A stretch of DNA of 64,000 nt from Prosopocoilus inquinatus (Eukaryota > Arthropoda > Insecta > Coleoptera > Lucanidae). The stretch covers positions 41,650,101 through 41,714,100 of the forward strand of contig CM069872.1 in NCBI GenBank assembly GCA_036172665.1, given 5' to 3'. Each line of letters begins with the position of its first letter. The first letter of the stretch is position 1. The notes beneath the pieces were generated by a model that was given only the letters and a program-made list of their open reading frames with translations, was not told the origin of the DNA and searched no databases. Made by a program: the position numbers and the translations under genes. Of the stretch, positions 24,986 through 35,210 are shown in pieces.

Positions 24986-25101
24986 TATGCTCTATCCATT
25001 TACGTTAAACATAACGTGCTGTTAAATTTTTTTTGAAATAAGAATTCCTATTTAAAAAAATATAACAGTATGTTATGTTTAACGTAAATGGATAGAGCAT
25101 A
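24986..25101. mobile_element. MITE copy (family B), about 116 bp
   Basis: Terminal inverted repeats TATGCTCTATCCATTTACGT and its complement at the right end. Same family as 17728-17850. Confidence 0.8.
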
Positions 25102-25902
25102 CGGACCATTATCGGCTAACATGATTTTACCCAAAATATTTGGACTTTAGCCATATTTTGATTAAATTTGAAACGGATTTTTCAATTTTTCTCACCTATC
25201 AAAAGGAATTTATTGCTTCCTACAACACTTGTACGTGTTGCAAAGAATGACTTTTTCTCGAAAACTCAAAAATAAAGTTTTTTCCAGTTGTGAAGCAACC
25301 CATAGACACAGTGTATATTACGTACTGTTCGAATACAGGGTAATTTAGGAGGAACAGAAAACTTGGTAAAAACGTGTTTATGGAATCATAATGCACAAGA
25401 AAGTTCTCCAATTTTTATCTGCTAAAGGTATAATTAAAGTTGTTTCCATTAAGGTAACTATTGCGATTAATTGCCAGTTAACAATTGGCTTAACTTGGTG
25501 ATGGCATTTTTGACAGTTTTCTTTATCTATTTGTTGTTTGAAATAAATTTTATTTAGTTTCTCTCTTGTAATTACTCAATAACTGGTTTAATGGATTACA
25601 TTACATTTTTTTGGCAGAAAGTCATAAAAAAATATTTTACAGTTTCAGTTTTAAGTAAACGCTAGTGTTTCGTTCTACTCCAGGAGGGTTCATTGCTTTT
25701 GTGACGCAATACCGTCTCCATCAACCAATTTATATGTGAATATTCCATGCATTTTATCTCAAAAACTATGCATATTAGACCCCTCATACACAAATATATA
25801 CTTTTTGTTTTATTTTTTCGTATACTGCCAGTGGTTAACGGTTCGGACACTTATTTTGAATCACCCAGTATACGAAGACGAATGAATAAAAGGAAGACAT
25901 AG
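25102..25902. other. AT-rich stretch, nothing recognised
   Basis: Short unrecognisable frames only. A lone CACCCAGTATAC at about 25861 is another end of the CACCCTGTA class. Confidence 0.4.
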
Positions 25903-26045
25903 GGCCAGTTGCACCAAACATTTAAGGGTAGCTTAACCTTAAGTACCACTTAGATTATGACGTACACAATGTTATGCAATATTCAATGTCACATTATAAG
26001 CAATACTTAAATTTAAGCTCGGCTTAAGTGTTTGGTGCAACTGGT
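25903..26045. mobile_element. MITE with GGCCAGTTGCACCAAAC ends, about 143 bp
   Basis: The left end gGCCAGTTGCACCAAACATT and the right end GTTTGGTGCAACTGG are inverted copies. This end sequence is common among arthropod MITEs. No coding content. Confidence 0.8.
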
Positions 26046-27672
26046 CATTAGTGACTTACGTAGGTGTACCAATAAAACACGATTTCATCATAAATGGCAT
26101 AAGAAAACTACGATAACCGAGACGACAAACAGTTTATAAATAATTCGTGGTGTACAGAAGTTAAAAGATTACAGGGAAAAACTTAAAATATAATGAAAAA
26201 GTAAATTTACGCAATTGTAGATAAACTGCAAATGAAACAACCTAAAAAAAAAAAATAAATAACTTAGAACATCAGAATTATGCAGCATAGGTCATGAATG
26301 TCATGAAAAATTTAATGCACTTTATCTTGTAGAACACAATATGTTTACGAAATCAAAAAAAAAAAAATGGGAAATTAGTTTTCGACTGTTATCATTCTAC
26401 GAACAACCGGTACATAATTTGCACACAACTAATGATGACTTTTCTATCGCAGAATTTGAATCCTAAATTTTTGGATATATACCTAAATGTAATTTGTCTA
26501 AACTATTGGAAAAAAAATTAACGAAGGACCTTCATTTGTGATATGTAAGCAGTATCACGTACCGTAGAAGAACATCAATGCAAAGAGATGCACAAAAATA
26601 GACAGGTTGTGTAGGTGGAGGATGTGCCAAACCGAAAAGATCTGCAAAATATCTACATATAAGTGTATACGCCTTTAAAGTTCACTGAAAAGAAAGCTTT
26701 TTCGTTCTTATCCTTAGAATATAATCGAGGAGGTTTCGCCTACATACGTTTATAACTGAGAGGAAAACTTGGTCAGCAGGAGAAAATTTTGCTAACTAAA
26801 AAATTAAATTGTGTGATGTTGGTTATAATGAGTATATGCGAATATATTCCTGGAATACTAAAAATTGTGGAAGTGCCAAAAAAAATTGGTTCCGGTTTTA
26901 ACTGTTTATCAATAAATCGAGGCCTGATTTTAAACGATCGTAAATAAATGCGAAAACGAAAATAAGAATATTCGTGCCACCGTGTTAGTGAGTTTATGTT
27001 GTTATATAACTAACACGTGTGGGTGCGATTTTATTATTATGGTAATTGTGTTTGGGCGAACGATCATCGGCTAAATTTGCTATAATAACCGGCTGAAGAT
27101 TAGCAGCGCCGTTTCAAGGACCATTCGCACGTAATACCTAAGCGACGCGTTTAAAACTATATCTTACTTGTAAAATATCGATTAAATATTACGGTCCTTA
27201 TCGCTTCTACGAAACACCGCACCGCCTCACTGCGATATATGATAATTAAAATTAGCGCACATATTCAAAAAATTGCATAAGTTGTTTACACAACTGCTGA
27301 ATGGAACTGTGTACGTACAAATTATTTTGCAACCTAGTCATTTATTGATTTCTCTAAATCTCAGGTTTCGTAACATAGTAGGTAAGCAGGCTGAAAACAG
27401 TACATACAAATTTGTAAGCTCAAACTTAAGAGGATCTATGAATTTGTAAAAATCAGGACCAGGAAATTAAAATATGTTAATTCTCAGTGAAGTACTAATT
27501 GCCGGAGTAATAAAGTTGAAGAATTTCAATGAGCATTCTCATATACTATAATTTTTATGCAGGGACTTTTTATGAGTCAAGTAGACAATACACAAATGAT
27601 TCAAAGTAGTCTCGGCTAGATCTTTAATACAACTCTTTTCATATATCGACATCATGGGATGCAACAGACTAT
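26046..27672. other. AT-rich stretch, nothing recognised
   Basis: No supported gene. A modestly GC-richer patch lies at about 27040-27240. Confidence 0.4.
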
Positions 27673-27737
27673 AGGGGCTATTCTGTATTGAGTACATTAA
27701 ATTAAAAAAAAAATTTTGTGCAAATCGTTTTTGATTG

Positions 27738-27824
27738 CAGTGAGAACCTCGAGCAGCCTCTGGACAGCTGTTTCAGCCCTGCTTGGGGCTTCTTCAGCAG
27801 AGACGTAGCTCGACATTCCCACTG
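27738..27824 (-). ncRNA. Type I hammerhead ribozyme, intact core (copy 1, minus strand)
   Basis: Read on the minus strand: an outer stem I strand CAGTGGGAA, internal loop, inner stem I strand GTCTCTG, core CTGAAGA, stem II AGCCC with loop CAAGCA and GGGCT, core GAAA, a minimal palindromic stem III (ACAGCTGT), cleavage triplet GTC, then CAGAGGC and TTCTCACTG closing inner and outer stem I. All invariant core positions (C3 U4 G5 A6, G8 A9, G12 A13 A14) are present; position 7, here A, tolerates any base. Predicted cleavage is between 27763 and 27762. One oddity is an A-U pair at the base of stem II where G10.1-C11.1 is usual, which might lower activity. Self-cleavage itself is not shown. Confidence 0.75.
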
Positions 27825-28180
27825 CAGACCAAAAACGACTTGCCCAATTTATTCGCAATTGCGATGTAAGAATGATGAACATATAAAATAGCGACATCTT
27901 ACTATCGCTTTTTGACCTGAAACAGCTGTCCAGAGGCTGCTCGAGGTTCTCACTGCAATCAAAAACGATTTGCACAAAATTTTTCTAAAATCTTTCATTA
28001 TGCTTTGACAGCAAGCATGGCCTCCTTGCATGGGGGACATATTAGGAGCAAATCCCGCTTCAATTTGTCTATCCTACTGCAATGTCAGGTCAAAAAGCGA
28101 TAGTAAGATGTCGCTATTTTATATGTTCATCATTCTTACATCGCAATTGCGAATAAATTGGGCAAGTCGTTTTTGGTCTG

Positions 28181-28267
28181 CAGTGGGAATGTCGAGCTAC
28201 GTCTCTGCTGAAAAAGCCCCAAGCAGGGCTGAAACAGCTGTCCAGAGGCTGCTTGAGGTTCTCACTG
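28181..28267 (+). ncRNA. Type I hammerhead ribozyme with a G8 to A core mutation (copy 1, plus strand)
   Basis: It has the same architecture as the minus-strand copy: CAGTGGGAA and TTCTCACTG form outer stem I, GTCTCTG and CAGAGGC form inner stem I, stem II is AGCCC/GGGCT, and GAAA with ACAGCTGT and GTC complete the motif. The core reads CTGAAAA at 28208-28214 in place of CTGAAGA, so base 28213 changes G8, which acts in catalysis in hammerheads, to A. This copy is expected to be slow or dead. The predicted cleavage position would be 28242/28243. Confidence 0.7.
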
Positions 28268-28888
28268 CAATCAAAAACGATTTGCACAAAATTTTTCTAA
28301 AATCTTTCATTATGCTTTGACAGCAAGCATGGCCTCCTTGCATGGGGGACATATTAGGAGCAAATTCCGCTTCAATTTGTCTATCCTACTGCAATGTCAG
28401 GTCAAAAAGCGATAGTAAGATGTCGCTATTTTATATATTAAATTTAAAGGTCATAAAGCTTTATGATTGGTTGTTACCATAGCAACAGCTCTTTAAATTT
28501 ACACGATGCTCGATACAGAATAGCCCCTTATATGTGACTGTTATTTAACATTTAACTGTATCTGCAGCCCTGATTATTTTAAAAACGGTTGATAGCTGAC
28601 AGTTGTTACCGTCACCAGTCACTGCAATAAAGACGATTCTTTGCTTCATAATTAAAATTAAGCATTCTTATAATTACAAAACATCCTGTTTCAGCGCTTA
28701 AGCTAACTCTTATTTTTGATCTACAACACAATCGTCCTCATTAGCAAATTTGTTTAACTCTTCCTGCTGATTGCAAATATGAAAGGAAACAAAAAAGAAC
28801 AATTGAACAATGTGAAGCTTTCGATATAGCACAAGAAACGTCCTGTATGTAGTTTACAAGACGTTACATGAAACGTCCTGTATATAAA

Positions 28889-28961
28889 AATTCCGCTTCA
28901 ATTTGTCTATCCTACTGCAATGTCAGGTCAAAAAGCGATCGTAGGATGTCGCTGTTTTATC
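28889..28961 (+). repeat. 3'-end fragment of the ribozyme element family
   Basis: This stretch is nearly identical to the segment that begins ATTCCGCTTCAATTTGTC in the 27.7 kb copy and runs through the hairpin AGCGATCGTAGGATGTCGCT to TTTTATCTGTT, stopping close to where both large copies stop on the right. It is flanked by two related phrases containing cgtcctgt and tttacaagacgt, which suggests an insertion into a small inverted repeat. Confidence 0.7.
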
Positions 28962-29632
28962 TGTTAGTCCTGTGTATAGTTTACAAGACGTTTCATGTAA
29001 ATAGTAAATAAAAGAAAATTGGATTACCAAATAAGTCTTTTGAAAACCGTCGAATGTCTAAGATTTTTAAACTTTAAAGAAGTATTTCTCTTAACGCTGG
29101 TATTAGAGTTTGATTTCGTTACCTTTAGTAATGTAAAAAGGCGGTTTATTAAATTACTTTTTACAACCCTGTATCTTTTTAACGTATTTTATCCTAACCT
29201 AACTTTACTAATTACCAATACGGACGATACGTCAAATTGTATATCGACTTTCAATACGATTTTTCGAAAATTGTCATCGACGCTGTTAAAATATGGCCGC
29301 ATATTGTATGAACACTCTGTATAATTGACGAAGTATGATACCGATAAAATTTCATTGTATTTGTAACATGTAATAACATGTAATTAAACATCTGGTACAC
29401 GCACATGATATTTGTTCTTTTACTTTCATTTTTTTTTCTTTTACATTACACGGTAAAGATCTAAAGATACCGAACCTTCAAATTATTGCCGAATTACAGT
29501 ATGATGTGATTTTTTTTATAAAATTGGCAATACTTAATTCAGGGGTGAGAAGATAACTGTCAGTGTCCATTTTCTAAACTAACAATTTGAAAATAACTTT
29601 CAATAATAAAAATATTGCATTGTAATTCAATA

Positions 29633-29675
29633 TTAGGTCAAGAAGCGATTATAGGATGTCGCTGTTTAAGCTATT
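29633..29675 (+). repeat. Short 3'-end fragment of the ribozyme element family
   Basis: The phrase ATTAGGTCAAGAAGCGATTA and then TAGGATGTCGCTGTTTAA corresponds to the last 40 bp or so of the family, including the terminal hairpin. The rest of the unit is absent. Confidence 0.55.
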
Positions 29676-32600
29676 CACTGTAATTTTAACATTTTATAAA
29701 TTTAAGATACACTCGTAATCACAATTAGACATTCATTTAATTTGAATAATTGAACAGCTGTCATTGCTACAAACTTTAGGAGAGAAAACATCTAATCCGG
29801 AATTCATTTGAAGGCGCGGTATATTCTGATTGAGGACTTATTTACAAGCTTTTTTATTCGATTGATCTGCCGAATAATTTTAAGGTAATTCAAGGGTCGT
29901 ATTCAAAAGAAGACTTGTCCCAAAACCGTATCCAGAGTAATGAATGTAGAACATACCGTATGTTTTGTTTTTAGTAACATACCGTATGTTTTATTTTTAG
30001 TAACATATCACATGTTTCATTTTAGCTGGAAACATCTACCATATTTGCGTCGACTGCAATAACGCAAAAAGGCATGGCTGCAAGCGAACGCTTGTTCTAA
30101 AATATGCCCCAAAAGCCTTCTGATTTAGTTGCCTATGACTGGATAACCGTACGTTGAAAATTAATAATATTTAAATAAATAGATCTCGTCTGCTGTACCC
30201 GCAATTGTACTTCCTACACTTTTGTGTAAATCTGCCAATGTCAAAATATTTTACCTGAATTAAAATGTCAAACTAATAATAATAATAATAATAATAACAG
30301 TTTCAAAATAATTTAAAATTAAATGCTAAGTTGTTTAACTTTTCGTTATTCATTCACTTTTGAAAAAGCAAACAATCCTGTTTGAGAAACGTCAAGTATG
30401 TAAAAAAAAAAATTTTAGCTCGTTTCTAAAGTGTCTTATTCGTTTCATATCATTCCTTCAATAATTTACTGATTTATTTGGCATTTACCATAAAATTACT
30501 TTTTAGTTTTACAAGTTTTATAATTCACGTTACCAGACTTCTGGAACACACGATATAGTCCGTCTCCCAAGGAAAGAATCGATATATTTAAATTATTTAG
30601 AAAGTCTTAAACTAAATTTTGTAAGGAAGATCGTATTCTAAGGTGCTGTTTTATAATTGAATTTTTTGAATAAAAAAAGAGAAAAAATAAAATACTTAAT
30701 AAAAGTATAACTTCTTAAAAAACAGTACATTTTTAAAATGTTTAGAAAAATAACTAAAGTAAATTCAAAATTTTCGTATGAAAACGAATTGTATGATGAA
30801 ATTTTGTGCTCCCCAACTTAAATTTCTTTTTTTAACTATAAGGGGTTGCTGTACGCCGAGTTGGCACGTTATACAGTCATATTTTGTAGTAATGTCTCCT
30901 CCTACAAATTTTAAACTGCGGCTTGATGTCTTCTAACCATTATATATAGGTAGACAGACAAGCAAACCAGCAAGTAAATAAGCAAATATAAAATGAGATA
31001 AATTGTTTATCTTTTAGATCGCGAGTTAAAACTTTATAAGGAAGACATTACTAAAAACCATGACCGTACCTACACTTTACACAATATAGGAAATGTTAAA
31101 GTTTTTAGAATGATCTGTTAACAATTACAATTGTGGTTTTGATATTGAAGAGAGGAAGAAAATTCTAACCGCAATAGATTTGCTTATTTAATATGCAATA
31201 AACAAAATTGTTACAGTTAGATTGCATTCCCTCCACTTCCCCCTTCTCCGTTCAACTTATCAAGTGTTAGTTTTCCTGTACTTAATAGTTTTGAACTTTT
31301 TGTAACGAGGAAGTAAATACAACAATGGCATGTATTCGAATGATTATTATGATTAGCAAAACCTTTATTTTCGACCGGCAAACCTGAATTTTCTGATTTC
31401 TAAAATTCGCTACAGGCACGAAAAATCTGAAAATTTACATCTTCATTAATTTGAGAATCTTTTTAAAGCAGCAACTTTTCTGCTTTGACAAGGCCGGATC
31501 TAGGGTTTTCGCGGCCCCGTGCCAAACAATTTTCAGCCCGTTTTTTGTCCGATAACGTCATATTATCAAATTCAAGTCGGTATTATTGCTAACTTTGTTT
31601 ATGGGAGCTACAAATTCGTTTAAATTAACAAACAAATGAAAGCAAATAGTATTTTTCACGATGATTGCAACGACACAGTCTGAAAAAAACAACAACTGAA
31701 CATCGCATTTACGAGACAAGGGCAAAAACACATAGAACACCCCTGTATGTTATTTTACCAAATGATAAGAATAAAATTCTCAATTAAAATTACCGTAAAT
31801 TAGAAACAATTAACAAGGCATTTTGGTTCTTTATAAAATTCCTCGAGAGACTGAAAACAATCAAAAACAAGAAAAGAAATCATTTTTGGCTAACGAGATT
31901 GGAGTTGCAATACAAATAAAAGAAAGTAAGAAAAACAAATGACGACTACCGCCTTTAAAAATTGAAACGTATTTGTGTAAAGTTACCGAAATAAGACGTT
32001 TACATCTTCAAAAAAAATTGTCAAATTTTTCGCCCTTGATTGTTTATCCTCTATTGTTTTTTTTTTTTCTAAATTTTACTGGAAAATTGTCGATCATTTT
32101 GTTTTTTTTTCGTTATTTTTTGTTTCATTTTTCTCATAAATTTCAAGCAATTCGCTGGTCTTCCTTTATATTTTTGACCATCTTTCTTTCATACGCCATT
32201 GTATTTTTGTATTTGTATTAATGTATTCATTCTTCTTGCAGTCATTCTTCATTTTTCGTTTGTTTTTTAATTTCATTTTTGTAGCAGAGAACAATCGTTG
32301 ATTATCTTTTGTCCTTCGCCTTATCCTCATTTTTCCTTCATTTTGTTTGTTACGCTATTTGCAATTTAAATTCTCGTTTGTTTTTCTCTCTATTCTTATT
32401 ATAACTTTTAGTACAGCGCCCCACGTAATTGTTTTCTTTATGTTTTTTCGCATTCACCTTTCTCGTTGCAGTTTTCTCTCCTTCACCTGATTTTGCTGCA
32501 AGTTTTCTTCGGTTTTCGTTAGTGTTTTTACCCTTTTGTATAGAATCGTTGATCTTATTTCGATTATCGCTCCCATATTCTAGCATATTTCTATTTTGTT

Positions 32601-34453
32601 CGTATTCTTTTGTTTTTTTCCCCGACGTATTCCATTGACGCTATGTAAATATGTCCGCGAGTTAAATTTACAATGGGTCAAATTTTAATTTGATTCAATT
32701 TAATGGAAACATGAGAACACAAACAGTCGCGTTCTTGGTCCTTGATAGTCCTTCTTAATTACTCATTGTAACAAATACTCATAGTGAGCGTTACTTTTAT
32801 AGACACGCCTAATTAAAAGTCTATCCAGTTTTTTGGTGTTTTGCCGCTGGTTTTATTTGACTTCAAAAAATAAGTCGTCTGTGTTTTAACAACGAATTTA
32901 CATGTTTCCCATAATGGTGACACTTGGTATGGGGACTGTTTATAATGATATTGTTAAGTAAAAATCAACAATCAACCAAGAATAAAGATCGTGAGCTTTT
33001 CCGTTTCCACATCCTATTCGTAAAAGCTTTAAGCCGATGTCTCAGTGTCAATATTTTGATCAAAATTTCTATCAAAATAATACATATTACTTAAATATCT
33101 AAGTAAATTATGTCACATTAGCAACATCAATACATGTTTATAACAATTTGATAAGTACATAAATGTTTCGACTGTCAAAAATCATATTTATTAAAATATT
33201 GACAGTGAGATATCGGTTTTAAACAATCAATCAAATTTAATTCCATTTTTCTTGGAAAAGAAATCGATTTTGGGCAAGTCTAATGAAGAAGTTCCATTAT
33301 TTTGGTAACTTCTATCGACCTGCAAAATTATCAAGGTTAAATCTGAATCACCCTGTATACAGCGCAAGTGCAATAATTTTTCCATAAAAGCAACCAGTTT
33401 GTTTTTGTTTTAAAAAAAAAAAACATCGAGCTGTGAACGTCTATTCGTTATTATAATTTGGAAGTAAAAATACCACATACATGGTCAAAGAAGTTGTTAA
33501 GCTAAATACTAAGAAGTAGAATATGTTTCGTTCTTTTGATTAGGCCAAGCCATAAATTTTGAAAACGCCGTATAATCCACATTTATTTAATAATTACGTA
33601 CACGACGTACTAAACGTTGTATGCATGCCACAAGTAATATTGGTAAAACGTATGGGAGCAGTAACCGTACGGTAAAAGCAGGCAGCAAGGCACGCTTATG
33701 GCATGAGGCAGGCAGAGTCCACCCGCACACACCCGCAGATGCGGCGTTCTCCCGCTGCCGCTGCATCGATCTCGCTCCTCACCATTAATATTGTATATCT
33801 ATTCCGCTTGATTTTGTACCGGAGTAGACGAGGTGACGTTCGCAGTTGACTTCCTGTGTGATGAGTTCATTTCATAATTTATACTCGGCATTAGATTGTT
33901 TCATCTAGTATGTAATTCATTGCCACCGTTAATAAAATATGCTGCTTGCAAAAATTTGTTCCATAATTAAATTAAAACCAGTTTCATCCCACTGTTTGCA
34001 ACTTGACTCATCGACCAGGAAACTCATTGGTTGTTCAACAGCTAAAGCCATAGCAAAAAAATATCCGAAAGGAAGAAAAACTTGGAAATTTCATTAACAT
34101 TTCGTTAACACGAAGCATTGTATTTTAATTTTCTTTTTTCTTTCAATGAGACATTCAAATTAATACAAACTAACATTTCCGATTTAATCGGATCGATACT
34201 TTTTAAATAGGTACGCCGTATCTACTTTTTAGACTTTGAAAATTATACATAGTGACATTAAAAGATTGTATTGACTATACTAATACTAATAGGCAATTTA
34301 AAGATACAAAAGTAACTTTAGCGTAGCATATCAATGTTGCTTTTTTTAAGTAAAAAGAGTCGCGATTTTATACGCCACAACTAAACAGCAATTTGCACAT
34401 TAACGAACGTATATTGTCAACTACATGGGAACAATGTTTGTGTACTTGATAAC

Positions 34454-34914
34454 CAGAGGACGGAATTTCGAGACCTTTTCCTAATCGATCAACGGTGATA
34501 GTGTACTTACAGCGTTCATAATGCGTAAATAATTCATTGGTTCTTTAACCTCTGGAAAATTAAAAAAAAAAGTACGTTTGCCGCTTATTAATAATAGTGT
34601 CAGTCATCACAATCTAATTACACAACACGAACATCAACTAATTAATTTCTCACGGATCTAAATTGCATTCGCCAAAGAAAAATTACAACTTCGGTAAATC
34701 TGCATCATGCGGAGCCAAATAGATAGCAACAAAACATGCAACACACCAACGAACATTTACATCAAATGAAGAAACAGCGGAGAGAAATGCAGTAATTTCA
34801 CATTCGGAAAAAAGCGGAACATTCCCACACCTCCTATGTCCAATTAATCATTGGTAGACACTCTGTATCCCTGCGTTGATCGATTAGAAAAAGGTTCCGA
34901 AATTCCGGCCTCTG
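34454..34914. mobile_element. hAT-like MITE just upstream of the mastermind exons, about 460 bp
   Basis: The left end CAGAGGACGGAATTTCGAGA and the right end, read inverted (CAGAGGCCGGAATTTCGGAA), are diverged inverted copies that continue through CTAATCGATCAACG. CAGAG-type ends are typical of hAT elements. No coding sequence. Confidence 0.65.
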
Positions 34915-35210
34915 CATAAAACTAAAATTGCATCACACTAATATAAATTTAACCACATTAATAGAATGTGTTAACTGTTAATACCACTGTTCCTTCTCAT
35001 TCTTTATTCTACAGAATGACAATAATCAGTTATTGTAATTATTAACGTATATTGTGCAATAAAATAATATCGCTTCATTTGTATAAACAAATTTATCTTG
35101 CAAATTAGAATAATACGTCAACAAGGCTCTTAATTGAACATTGCAGGCGTTTAATTAACAAACGCACATACATTTATGCTATTTATTCATAAATCCGTTT
35201 TTCTTTGTAG
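34915..35210. other. mam: Intron sequence before the mastermind exons
   Basis: AT-rich DNA ending in a pyrimidine-rich tract and the acceptor ttttctttgtag at 35199-35210. Confidence 0.6.

Larger units (their letters stand above)
27704..28436. mobile_element. Hammerhead-ribozyme retroelement insertion, copy 1 (retrozyme-like)
   Basis: The insertion is flanked by an 8-bp direct repeat ATTAAATT (27696-27703 and 28437-28444). Its left part is a minus-strand unit and its right part holds more than one full plus-strand unit, joined head to head near 27918. On the plus strand the block GAAACAGCTGTC occurs at 27919-27930 and 28231-28242, exactly 312 bp apart; the 27931-28242 segment is thus one complete monomer between two predicted ribozyme cleavage sites. 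The right end finishes in the hairpin word AGCGATAGTAAGATGTCGCT plus ATTTTATAT. There is no reverse transcriptase, so it must be non-autonomous. Known parallels are animal retrozymes and Penelope-like elements, both of which carry type I hammerheads; which one supplied this family is inference. Confidence 0.75.
27673..28528. mobile_element. MITE (family A) split by a ribozyme-bearing insertion
   Basis: The left terminal repeat AGGGGCTATTCTGTA (27673-27687) and right terminal repeat TACAGAATAGCCCCT (28514-28528) are perfect inverted copies. The body next to them matches the copy at 17602-17718. The element is interrupted at 27704-28436 by the hammerhead-bearing insertion; removing that insertion and one of its flanking ATTAAATT repeats restores a continuous family A sequence. 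Confidence 0.8.
28529..34453. other. Long stretch without a recognised gene
   Basis: No domain-bearing reading frame. It contains fragments of the ribozyme-family 3' end (listed separately), three short tandem units of AACATACCGTATGTTTT type at about 29948-30025, an (AAT)n tract near 30275, and a strongly strand-asymmetric T-rich block at about 31950-32640. A single transposon-like end GCCGGATCTAGGG is at 31493. A GC-rich patch at 33650-33850 includes CCGCAGATGCGG and TGACGT and could be an alternative promoter of mastermind. Confidence 0.4.

Noticed and set aside
27697..28320. Overlapping ORFs of 92-96 codons in the ribozyme element, repeated at 47809-48330
   Set aside because: They lie on both strands of an inverted repeat, simply read through the ribozyme arms, and lack start context or any known domain. 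RNA structure explains the conservation better than protein.
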